This document shows positions 16,032-23,111 of a stretch of 64,000 nt of DNA, piece after piece (position 1 is the stretch's first letter; each line of letters opens with the position of its first letter). A model generated the notes under the pieces. It saw only the letters and a program-made list of their open reading frames with translations, made no database searches and was not told where the DNA came from. The DNA comes from Stenotrophomonas oahuensis (GTDB lineage: Bacteria; Pseudomonadota; Gammaproteobacteria; Xanthomonadales; Xanthomonadaceae). The DNA lies in NCBI RefSeq assembly GCF_031834595.1, contig NZ_CP115541.1, positions 2,226,501-2,290,500 on the forward strand, given 5' to 3'. Both the position numbers and the translations under genes were made by a program.

Positions 16032-16721
16032 ATGAAGTGTTTGATGTACCTGCTGCTGGCAAGCTCGTTCGCGGCGAGTGCGAGCGATTCCAGTTACTAC
16101 ACAGACCGCCCCGAAGTGGACGCTGCCGGAAACCGGGTGATCGTGCGGACGACAACGTTCGTGGATGCAACAGGGGCCACGAAGCACGTTGAGCAGCGCC
16201 TGGATCCGGTAGATGAAACCACCTTCATCTACGACCCCAGTATCCAGAGTGAAGCAACGAACCAGTACCACGAAGCGTTCTGTGCCGAGCATGGCGGCGT
16301 TCCGTCGCTTGACGGTGAAACCGTCCTGTCGGGTGCGATCAGCGGCTGGGCATGCAGCGGTCCACTGGAGCCGAACGATGGTGGGGTGGGCAGCACCGGG
16401 GCGGGCCGCAGCGTCCGCAACGACGCGCCTGATTGGGTCAGGTCCCAGGCCCCCAACGGTGTCGTCGCGGTCGGAAACTTCATCGCCTACGGGTATGTAT
16501 CCGGTAAGAGCAGTCAGGCGGGCAGGCTCGCCACCAGCGTCACCGCAGACGGCGGCCGCTGCCGGATGTCGAAGAGCTGGACGTACTCCGGTCCATTCAC
16601 CGCTTCACAGCAGGTGTGGGTGAACTGCCGAGTCGATCTCCCTCGCGTCATCTCGACCAGGACTGAAGCCTGTATTCCCAAGCGTTGCGATGCTCGCAAC
16701 GGAGAGATGACCGTTCGTTGA
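16032..16721 (+). CDS. Secreted six-cysteine protein, paralogue 3
   Basis: A 229-residue protein, the same length as paralogue 4 and clearly its nearest relative (VEQRLDPVDETTFIYDPSIQ against VEQRLDQVDSTTYVYDPSIQ). Signal peptide MKCLMYLLLASSFAASA. Six Cys: in YHEAFC, GWAC, GRCR, VNCR and EACIPKRC. The start at 16032 is preferred over 16026 because the ribosome-site spacing is better and it aligns with paralogue 4. It ends just before REPIN copy B. Function unknown; likely periplasmic or secreted and disulfide-stabilised. Confidence 0.75.
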   Translation: MKCLMYLLLASSFAASASDSSYYTDRPEVDAAGNRVIVRTTTFVDATGATKHVEQRLDPVDETTFIYDPSIQSEATNQYHEAFCAEHGGVPSLDGETVLSGAISGWACSGPLEPNDGGVGSTGAGRSVRNDAPDWVRSQAPNGVVAVGNFIAYGYVSGKSSQAGRLATSVTADGGRCRMSKSWTYSGPFTASQQVWVNCRVDLPRVISTRTEACIPKRCDARNGEMTVR

Positions 16722-16732
16722 TCGCGCATTAC

Positions 16733-16803
16733 GTAGAGCCGGGCTTGCCCGGCTGCTCTTGGCGGATTACGTGGAAGGCGCAGCCGGGCAAGCCCGGCTC
16801 TAC
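16733..16803. repeat. 71-bp SMAG REPIN, copy B (provides dmeF stop codon)
   Basis: Perfectly identical over 71 bp to copy C at 19407-19477. Its right-hand CTAC, read on the minus strand as GTAG, contains the TAG stop codon of dmeF (16800-16802), so the element overlaps the end of that gene. Confidence 0.85.
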
Positions 16804-17789
16804 GCAAGGCGGTGCACTTCCACCGTTATATGCACCAGCTCTTCGTGCACGGCCAAGGCGTCACGCAGCGTATCGGCTGAAACGTCGTCGGTGCTGACCA
16901 CACTGGCCACCACCGCAAACTTGCCACGGCCCACCTGCCACACATGCAGGTCGGCCAGCTGCGCAGCCCACGGACCCTGCTCGATCACCTCGCGTACCTC
17001 GGCCACCACCGGCGCATCCATCTGCGCATCCAGAAGAATGCGGCCGGTGTCGCGCAGCAGGCCAATCGCCCAGACCGTCACCAGCACCGCCCCGACAATG
17101 CCCATCACCGGGTCCAGCCACGCCGCGCCCCATAGCTTGCCGCCGAACAAGGCCACGATCGCCAGTACCGAGGTGGCGGCGTCGGCGAGCACATGCAGGT
17201 AGGCCGAACGCAGGTTGAGATCCTGATGATGGCCGTGGCCGTGGTCACCATGGTGGTGGTGATCGTGATGCCCATGCTCATGCCCGTGGTGGGCATGACC
17301 ATGAGCGTGCCCGTGCCCATGCGAATGCCCCGGGCTGTCATGCAGCCACCAGGCACAGACCAGGTTCACCACCAGCCCGACCACGGCAATGGTAATGGCC
17401 TGGTCGTAATGGATGCTGCTGGGCACGAGCAGCCGCTCCACCGACTGCACCGCCATCAGCAGGGCTACGCCCAGCAGGGCGATGGCGCTGGTATAGCCGC
17501 CCAGGATCTCGATCTTCCAGGTACCGAAGGCGAAGCGCCCGTCATGCGCGTAGCGGCGCGCGCAGGCATAGGCAAAGGCGGCCATGCCCAGTGCCAGCGC
17601 ATGCGAGCTCATGTGCCAGCCATCGGCCAGCACCGCCATCGAGTTGAACCACCAGCCGCCCACGATCTCCACCACCATCATCACCGCGGTCAGGTACAGG
17701 GCCCGGCGGGTGCGGCGTTCGGCCAGCGGGTTGCCGTCGTCGAAGCGGTGGCTGTGGCTGCGGGCGTCAGCAGCGGAGGTCAGGGACAT
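16800..17789 (-). CDS. dmeF: CDF-family Co/Ni (divalent metal) efflux transporter DmeF
   Basis: A 329-residue inner-membrane cation diffusion facilitator. It has six hydrophobic spans, the metal site ADGWHM.SH (TM2) and HVLADAATS (TM5, H..xD), and a long His-rich cytoplasmic loop (HSHGHGHAHGHAHHGHEHG and on) between TM4 and TM5. A cytoplasmic C-terminal domain contains the LHVW segment typical of the family. The DmeF type is chosen because of the His loop and the adjacent divergent RcnR-like repressor; zinc cannot be excluded as a substrate. The stop codon lies within a SMAG element. A CsoR/RcnR-type operator lies 38 bp upstream of the start. Confidence 0.85.
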   Translation of the reverse strand: MSLTSAADARSHSHRFDDGNPLAERRTRRALYLTAVMMVVEIVGGWWFNSMAVLADGWHMSSHALALGMAAFAYACARRYAHDGRFAFGTWKIEILGGYTSAIALLGVALLMAVQSVERLLVPSSIHYDQAITIAVVGLVVNLVCAWWLHDSPGHSHGHGHAHGHAHHGHEHGHHDHHHHGDHGHGHHQDLNLRSAYLHVLADAATSVLAIVALFGGKLWGAAWLDPVMGIVGAVLVTVWAIGLLRDTGRILLDAQMDAPVVAEVREVIEQGPWAAQLADLHVWQVGRGKFAVVASVVSTDDVSADTLRDALAVHEELVHITVEVHRLA

Positions 17790-17827
17790 GGCGGGGCACG
17801 GCAGGGGAGGGCGAAGGTGTGCAATGT

Positions 17828-17844
17828 ATACCCCCTAGGGGTAT
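17828..17844. promoter_or_regulatory. Probable DmeR operator between dmeF and dmeR
   Basis: ATACCCCCTAGGGGTAT is a near-perfect inverted repeat (ATACCCC / GGGGTAT) in the 79-bp gap between the divergent genes. The C/G tract flanked by AT-rich ends is the usual operator form of RcnR/FrmR/CsoR repressors. One site could govern both genes. Confidence 0.75.
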
Positions 17845-17868
17845 GAGTCCAGTGTATGCTCCGGCGCT

Positions 17869-18144
17869 ATGGCACACGTCAACCAACACCGAAAAGCCCT
17901 CCTTGCCCGGGTCCGCCGCATGGCCGGGCAGGTAACTGCTCTGGAAACGGCTTTGCAGAACGAGGACGCCGACTGCAGCGAGGTGCTGGTCCAGGCCTCC
18001 GCGGTGCGCGGTGCCGCGCACGGGTTGTTGATGGCGCTGTTGGATGAGCACCTGCAGGCGCATGTGGTGTCGTCCGACGACCCGGCCGAGCGGGCGGAAG
18101 AAGCGCAGGTGCTGGTGAAGCTGTTGCGGGCTTACGGGCGCTGA
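17869..18144 (+). CDS. dmeR: RcnR/FrmR-family metal-sensing repressor DmeR
   Basis: A 91-residue all-helical repressor. Candidate ligands His3 (or His7), Cys36, His61 and His65 match the His-Cys-His-His set of Co/Ni-sensing RcnR after a one-residue shift, rather than the formaldehyde-sensing FrmR set. It should form a tetramer, bind the operator at 17828-17844 and release it when loaded with metal, turning on dmeF. The last 117 bp of the gene, with 8 bp beyond, are repeated exactly at 19125-19249. Confidence 0.8.
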   Translation: MAHVNQHRKALLARVRRMAGQVTALETALQNEDADCSEVLVQASAVRGAAHGLLMALLDEHLQAHVVSSDDPAERAEEAQVLVKLLRAYGR

Positions 18145-18152
18145 GGGGCGGC
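18028..18152 (+). repeat. 125-bp perfect direct repeat, copy 1 (3' end of dmeR)
   Basis: Every base from 18028 to 18152 recurs at 19125-19249, at an offset of 1097 bp. Copy 1 contains the last 39 codons of dmeR including the stop. The DNA between the copies carries paralogue 4 with its leader. Confidence 0.9.
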
Positions 18153-18164
18153 GCCTCACGCACA

Positions 18165-18388
18165 ACGAGTTGATCGCGACACAACCCATGAATCGAATGT
18201 CGTAATCGACCACCATGAAGTGAGTCTCTCTTTGCTCAAGCAGAGTGCCGATGCCCTTGATGCACAATGGATTGAACTACGCGGGCGTCATCAACAATTC
18301 TGAACGCCTTGAATTTTTGAACTGGCGCACACTTTTGGCCCGTTTGAGAAACAAGACTCGGCGCTCCCAATCGAGGAGTTTCGAGCCA
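18165..18388 (+). repeat. Leader of paralogue 4, related to that of paralogue 3
   Basis: About 220 bp with no gene. It shares ordered blocks with 15800-16031 (see that entry), including TTGATCGCGACACAA and ATGAATCGAATGTCG. It is AT-richer than its surroundings and ends in a GAGGAG ribosome site at 18373-18378. Confidence 0.6.
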
Positions 18389-19078
18389 ATGAAGAGTTTG
18401 ACCTGTCTCCTGCTGGTAACGTCTTTTGCAGCAGGTGCAACTGAGGAGAAGTCGTACTCAGACCGGCTTGACGTGGATTCCGCAGGAAACCGCATTGTGG
18501 TCCGAAGCAGTGCAATGCCTGATGCGCGCGGAGGTACGAGGTACGTGGAGCAGCGACTGGATCAAGTGGATTCAACGACCTACGTCTACGATCCCAGTAT
18601 CCAAACTGAGGCGACACAGAAATATCACGAGGAGTTTTGCGCTCAACATGGAATGAAGCCATCTCTCGACGGGGAGTCCATCATCTCGGGTGCCGTGAGT
18701 GGTTGGGGGTGCCATCTACCGCGCAACGAGAATGAGCGAATCGATGAGGGTTCCATGGCAGTCGATGGAGTGGTCGGCAAGTCGTCGGACTACGTGTTCA
18801 CCACTGCGCCTTCCGGATCGGTACCCGTCGGAAACTTTCTTGCATACGGAAGAGCTCAAGCCAGAAGCAGCGTAGCAGGTCCGCTGTCTGCGACGGTTTC
18901 CGCCGACAACGGTCGATGCCAATATCACCAAACGTGGCACTACGGCGGTGCATTCACCGACGATAGACATGTTTGGGTGAACTGTATTTCCGAAACCCCA
19001 CGTTTCATCTCCACGCGAATGGAGGCTTGTGTTCCTCGGCAATGCGGACACGCGACTGGGACCATCTCTGTTCGCTGA
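18389..19078 (+). CDS. Secreted six-cysteine protein, paralogue 4
   Basis: A 229-residue protein with signal peptide MKSLTCLLLVTSFAAGA. The six conserved cysteines lie in YHEEFC, GWGC, GRCQ, VNCI and EACVPRQC, and it ends GTISVR like paralogue 1 (GTVSVR). The start has a good GAGGAG site; a longer frame from 18245 lacks a signal peptide. The gene is visibly AT-richer than dmeR and zigA. It sits between two perfect copies of the dmeR 3' end, which marks it as an insertion or duplication after dmeR. Confidence 0.75.
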   Translation: MKSLTCLLLVTSFAAGATEEKSYSDRLDVDSAGNRIVVRSSAMPDARGGTRYVEQRLDQVDSTTYVYDPSIQTEATQKYHEEFCAQHGMKPSLDGESIISGAVSGWGCHLPRNENERIDEGSMAVDGVVGKSSDYVFTTAPSGSVPVGNFLAYGRAQARSSVAGPLSATVSADNGRCQYHQTWHYGGAFTDDRHVWVNCISETPRFISTRMEACVPRQCGHATGTISVR

Positions 19079-19124
19079 TGCATCGCGCCTCGTGAGCTCA
19101 ATCTAGATCAGGTCAAGTGCTGGA

Positions 19125-19249
19125 TTGATGGCGCTGTTGGATGAGCACCTGCAGGCGCATGTGGTGTCGTCCGACGACCCGGCCGAGCGGGCGGAAGAAG
19201 CGCAGGTGCTGGTGAAGCTGTTGCGGGCTTACGGGCGCTGAGGGGCGGC
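19125..19249 (+). pseudogene. Duplicated 3' fragment of dmeR (copy 2 of the 125-bp repeat)
   Basis: Exact copy of 18028-18152: the last 39 codons of dmeR without a start or ribosome site, so it is not expected to be translated. The perfect match shows that the duplication is recent or is kept even by gene conversion. The 442-bp gap 19079-19520 also holds a 55-bp repeat and a REPIN but no gene. Confidence 0.85.
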
Positions 19250-19262
19250 TTCGGGTTGGATC

Positions 19263-19317
19263 ATGCGTTTACGTGCAGATCACCGTTATCGGCCGTCGTC
19301 TGTCGACCGACGCTACC
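19263..19317 (+). repeat. 55-bp GTAG-ended repeat, fourth copy
   Basis: Starts ATGCGTTTACG, contains GTCGTCTGTCGACCGAC and ends CTACC. Same family and length as 180-234, 308-361 and 4079-4133. Confidence 0.7.
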
Positions 19318-19406
19318 AAAGCAGATGCCGGCCACGCCGCATTGAGCCCGACGGGCCGCGATGACGAACGCGCCACGACGCGCCCGTTACCCGACGCGCC
19401 GATGAC

Positions 19407-19477
19407 GTAGAGCCGGGCTTGCCCGGCTGCTCTTGGCGGATTACGTGGAAGGCGCAGCCGGGCAAGCCCGGCTCTAC
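19407..19477. repeat. 71-bp SMAG REPIN, copy C
   Basis: Identical over its full length to copy B (16733-16803). Copies B and C are direct repeats 2.67 kb apart that enclose dmeF, dmeR and paralogue 4, so they could support deletion or amplification of that block. Confidence 0.85.
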
Positions 19478-19520
19478 ATCGCCGCGTCCTTGATCGGAGT
19501 CACCTGCCACAGGGGGCTTA

Positions 19521-19895
19521 TCAATGCCGGTGCTGCCGCCACGCGTTCCACACATGCGTGCCGGCCAGCAGCAGGCTCCCGCCCACCGTCATCGGGGTCT
19601 CCAAAGCATGGCTCGGCCACTCCGCCGCACCGGCCAGCAGGCACAGCAACCCGGCGACGGCGACCACACCCGCCCACATCGGCACCGGGTAGCGCAGGTG
19701 CGCGCGCCATAACGCCAACCCCGTGGTGGGGGCCGCAATCGCCACGAACAACACATGCACCCACTCGGCTTCGGCCCACACCCCCAGCAGGGGCAGAGCG
19801 GCAGCCAGCAAGGGCAGGGCCAGGCAATGCAGCAGGCATAACGCAGACAGGGCAATGGCTCCTGCGTCCAGCAGGGAGGCGTGGGGGTGTTTCAT
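19521..19895 (-). CDS. MerC-domain membrane protein
   Basis: A 124-residue inner-membrane protein with four hydrophobic spans. The LSALCLLHCLALPLL segment in the first span carries the Cys pair typical of MerC-type metal importers. It is divergent from the zinc GTPase ZigA with a Zur-like box between, which points to zinc-starvation import rather than mercury resistance; no other mer genes are near. The longer frame up to 20210 runs into zigA and is rejected. Confidence 0.75.
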   Translation of the reverse strand: MKHPHASLLDAGAIALSALCLLHCLALPLLAAALPLLGVWAEAEWVHVLFVAIAAPTTGLALWRAHLRYPVPMWAGVVAVAGLLCLLAGAAEWPSHALETPMTVGGSLLLAGTHVWNAWRQHRH

Positions 19896-19919
19896 GGGTG
19901 GGGGCCCTTGGCTTTCGAG

Positions 19920-19934
19920 TGTTATACAGTAACA
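19920..19934. promoter_or_regulatory. Probable Zur box
   Basis: TGTTATACAGTAACA is an inverted repeat (TGTTA-N5-TAACA) close to the gammaproteobacterial Zur consensus TGTTATATTATAACA. It lies in the 67-bp gap between merC (starts 19895, minus) and zigA (starts 19963, plus) and would allow one repressor to close both promoters when zinc is plentiful. Confidence 0.7.
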
Positions 19935-19962
19935 TTCATTCCTTCTCCCAGCCGACCCTGCC

Positions 19963-21294
19963 ATGAACACTGCATCCCCCTCTGCCGATCCGCGCCTGCC
20001 TGTCACCGTCCTGTCCGGTTTCCTGGGGGCGGGCAAGACCACCCTGCTCAACCAGTTGCTGCGCAACCGCCAGGGGCTGCGGGTGGCGGTGATCGTCAAT
20101 GACATGAGCGAGATCAACGTGGACGCGCAACTGGTTCGCGACGGTGGCGCGGCGCTCAGCCGCACCGAGGAAACCCTGGTGGAGTTCAGCAATGGCTGCA
20201 TCTGCTGCACGCTGCGTGACGACCTGCTGCAGGAGGTGAAACAGCTGGCGTCATCGGGCCGCTATGACTACCTGCTGATTGAATCCACCGGCATCGCCGA
20301 ACCGATGCCGGTGGCGGCGACCTTCTCGGTGCGGGATGCCGACGGCTTCAGCCTCGGCGACATCGCGCGGCTGGATACGCTGGTGACGGTGGTGGACGGA
20401 CAGAACTTCCTGCGTGATTTCGGCGGCACGGATCGCCTCGCAGATCGCGGCCAGCAGGCCGGCGAAGACGACGCGCGCGGTGTAGTCGACCTGCTCGCTG
20501 ACCAGATCGAGTTCGCCAATGTGATCGTGGTGAGCAAGTGCGATGTGATCGACGACGAGTCCTTGCAGCAGACCCTGGCCGTGCTCCGCGCAATGAACCG
20601 CGACGCGCGGCTGGTGTTGTCGCGCCACGGGGAGGTACCTGCGCATGAACTGCTGGACACGAAGCGCTTCGACTTCGTGCGTGCACAGCTGGCACCGGGG
20701 TGGATGCAGGCGCTGCGTGGCGAGCACACGCCGGAGACCGAGGAATACAACATCAGCAGCTTCGTCTACCGCGCCCGCCGCCCGTTCCATCCGCAGCGTT
20801 TTGCGCGCGCGCTGGAAAGTGGCTTGAACAGCGTAATCCGCAGCAAGGGCTTCTTCTGGCTGACCAACCGCATGGACTGGGTGGGCGAACTGTCCAGCGT
20901 GGGCGCGTCCACCCGTACCCAGGCGGCGGGGTTCTGGTATGCGGCACGTGAGCGCGTGGATGCCGGGCTGGAAGACACCGTGCCGCTGCTGCCGCCGCCG
21001 CAGATTCCTTACACCGATGCCGGTTGGGTGCGCCAGCAGGCGTCATGCTGGACGGCTGCGCTGCCGGCCGCGCATGAGGTGGGTGACCCGGGTGAGTACG
21101 CCGCGATGCGCCGAATGTGGCATCCAGTGTGGGGCGATCGCCGCCAGGAACTGGCGGTTATCGGCGTGGCCATGAACGAGCGCGCCGTGCGCGCGGAGCT
21201 GGATGCGTGCCTGTTGAACGACGAGGAAATGCGCGCCGGGCCGATGGTGTGGCAGGTGTTGCCGGATGCATTCCCGGTGTGGGCGCGGGGGTGA
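19963..21294 (+). CDS. zigA: COG0523 zinc metallochaperone GTPase (ZigA type)
   Basis: A 443-residue GTPase of the CobW/COG0523 family. Walker [13 protein letters not shown] lies at about residues 19-30. The metal-binding CxCC is seen in [12 protein letters not shown] (about 73-84), ESTGIAEP is the switch/Walker B region, and a CobW C-terminal domain follows ([18 protein letters not shown]). Such proteins carry zinc to client enzymes during zinc shortage. The Zur-like box in the short upstream gap and the divergent MerC gene support the zinc form. It ends 5 bp before the convergent ABC-F gene. Confidence 0.85.
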   Translation: MNTASPSADPRLPVTVLSGFLGAGKTTLLNQLLRNRQGLRVAVIVNDMSEINVDAQLVRDGGAALSRTEETLVEFSNGCICCTLRDDLLQEVKQLASSGRYDYLLIESTGIAEPMPVAATFSVRDADGFSLGDIARLDTLVTVVDGQNFLRDFGGTDRLADRGQQAGEDDARGVVDLLADQIEFANVIVVSKCDVIDDESLQQTLAVLRAMNRDARLVLSRHGEVPAHELLDTKRFDFVRAQLAPGWMQALRGEHTPETEEYNISSFVYRARRPFHPQRFARALESGLNSVIRSKGFFWLTNRMDWVGELSSVGASTRTQAAGFWYAARERVDAGLEDTVPLLPPPQIPYTDAGWVRQQASCWTAALPAAHEVGDPGEYAAMRRMWHPVWGDRRQELAVIGVAMNERAVRAELDACLLNDEEMRAGPMVWQVLPDAFPVWARG

Positions 21295-21299
21295 CGTGA

Positions 21300-22889
21300 T
21301 CATGACGGGGGCATCTGCAATCGCTGCTCAATCCCCACCGCCTGCAACAACGCCTCATCGTGCGAAACGATCACCAGCGCACCGCCATACCCACGCAGCA
21401 TCTCCTCCAACGCCGCCAGCGACGGAAGATCCAGGTGATTGCCCGGCTCATCCAGCAGCAACAGCTGCGGCGGCTGCTCCGCATACAGCACCGCCGCCAG
21501 CGCGGCCTTCATCCGCTCGCCCCCGCTCAGCGTGTTCAGCGGACGCAGGCTGCGCTCGGCATCCAGCCCCAGCAGCGCAAGCCGCGTGCGCAGCACGCCT
21601 TCGCCCGCCGTCGGGTTCGCCTGCAGCAGCAGTTCCAGCGCACTCTGCTGCGCCGGCAACGACGACAGGGTCTGATCCAGATACGCAGTGGTCGCCGCAC
21701 GCCGCACCTCACCTGAGGCGGGCGGCAGCACACCGGCCAGCACCCGCAGCAACGTCGACTTGCCGCTACCGTTGGCCCCACACACCGCCAGCCGCATGCC
21801 GCGCGTAACGCGCAGCTCGATGTGCCCCTGCGTTGCCGGAAGATGCGGCAACTGCACCTGCCGCAGCTCGGCGCACACCTGCGGTCCCGGCGCACTCAAC
21901 GCGGGACCGAGCAGCGCCACCTGCACATCGGCTTCCACCTGCGCCGCGGCTTCGCGCACCCGCGCATCACCTTCGGCGCGCCGCTGCGCCAGCTGTGCCT
22001 GCAGCCGCCCCGCACTGTGCTCGCTGCGGTTCTTCATGCCCCCCAGCAGAATGGGAGCCTGGTTCGCGGTACGCGCGTCCCGCGTGGCCCGTGCCTGACG
22101 ATGCGCCTGGCGTTCGCGCTGCTCCCGCTCGGCATGCTGCTGTTGTCGGCGCTCGTGCTTGCGCAGGGCCAGCTCGGCTTCGGCCGCGCGCTGCGCCTGT
22201 TGCTTCTGCTGCGCATACACCTCGAAGTTGCCACCGTAGCTGTGCAGGCCGCCCGGGGTGAGCTCGACGATGCGCTGCATCTGCTGCAGCAGGGCACGGT
22301 CGTGGCTGATCACCACCAACCCGCCGCGCCACTGTTGCAGAGCCTCGATCAGGCGGTGGCGATGCGCGCTGTCCAGGTGATTGCTGGGTTCATCCAGCAC
22401 CAGGGCGTCGGCGTCGGAAAGCAGCGCACCGGCCAGTGCCACCTGCATGGCCTGGCCGCCGCTCAGCTGGCGTGCGGGGGCGTCCGGGTCGAGCGGCGGC
22501 AGGCCGAGTTGCTGCCACTGGGCCTGCAGCTGCTCGCGCAGGGTCCAACGCTCCCCCACGGCGGTGAAGTCATCCGGGTCCACGCTGCCGGCCTCGATTC
22601 GGGCCAGCGCATCCAGCACCGGTGCCACCCCGGCGAGGTCGGCAATGCGTCCGGGTACTTCGCCGCTGTGCTGGGCGAGCAGATGTACCCGGCCGTGGCG
22701 CTGGATGTGCCCGGCGCTGGGTGTCAGCTGCCCGGCCAGCAGACGGCCGAGCACGCTTTTGCCCACGCCGTTGCGACCGACCAGCCCGGTCGGGGTGGTG
22801 TCAAAGCTGGTGGAAAGTTCAGAAAACAGGACCCGCCCGTCGGGCAGGGTGTAGGTCACGCGGTCGAGCGTGAGTGCGAATGCGGTCAT
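21300..22889 (-). CDS. ABC-F family ATPase
   Basis: A 529-residue soluble protein with two ATP-binding cassettes and no membrane span. First cassette: Walker A GRNGVGKS, signature LSGGQAMQVALAGAL and Walker B ALVLDEPSNHLD. A Lys/Arg/Gln-rich linker follows (residues about 225-290), then a second cassette: GANGSGKST, LSGGERMKAAL and LLLLDEPGNHLD. ABC-F proteins act on ribosomes, in translation quality control or antibiotic protection; the short linker and sequence do not let me choose a subfamily. Confidence 0.85.
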   Translation of the reverse strand: MTAFALTLDRVTYTLPDGRVLFSELSTSFDTTPTGLVGRNGVGKSVLGRLLAGQLTPSAGHIQRHGRVHLLAQHSGEVPGRIADLAGVAPVLDALARIEAGSVDPDDFTAVGERWTLREQLQAQWQQLGLPPLDPDAPARQLSGGQAMQVALAGALLSDADALVLDEPSNHLDSAHRHRLIEALQQWRGGLVVISHDRALLQQMQRIVELTPGGLHSYGGNFEVYAQQKQQAQRAAEAELALRKHERRQQQHAEREQRERQAHRQARATRDARTANQAPILLGGMKNRSEHSAGRLQAQLAQRRAEGDARVREAAAQVEADVQVALLGPALSAPGPQVCAELRQVQLPHLPATQGHIELRVTRGMRLAVCGANGSGKSTLLRVLAGVLPPASGEVRRAATTAYLDQTLSSLPAQQSALELLLQANPTAGEGVLRTRLALLGLDAERSLRPLNTLSGGERMKAALAAVLYAEQPPQLLLLDEPGNHLDLPSLAALEEMLRGYGGALVIVSHDEALLQAVGIEQRLQMPPS

Positions 22890-23083
22890 GCGACCTCCAT
22901 GGATGCCTTGGAAACCCCGCGACGTACCGCCCGGTAGGGCAGGCGGGAAGGGAGTCAGGCCGTCATTGCGACGGCGGCATCAATGGCGCATCGGGGCACA
23001 CCTCAACACAAGGCGGCTGGCTGCCGCGCGGTCATTATAGCGATGGAGGATGAACGCCCGCGGCGGATGACGTCGGCGCGTCC

Positions 23084-23105
23084 AGCCGGGCAAGCCCGGC
23101 TCTAC
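23084..23105. repeat. Single SMAG element
   Basis: AGCCGGGCAAGCCCGGCT followed by CTAC: one arm of the CCGGGC-type SMAG, next to the end of the EAL gene. No partner arm within 100 bp. The rest of 22890-23083 shows no gene. Confidence 0.7.
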
Positions 23106-23111
23106 GTGCGA

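Noticed and set aside
17869..18144. Formaldehyde-responsive FrmR
   Set aside because: No frmA/adhC neighbours; the ligand set and the divergent DmeF gene favour a metal sensor.
19521..20210. MerC frame extended upstream to 20210
   Set aside because: The extension runs over the first 250 bp of zigA and its ribosome site; the ATG at 19895 gives a normal MerC start.
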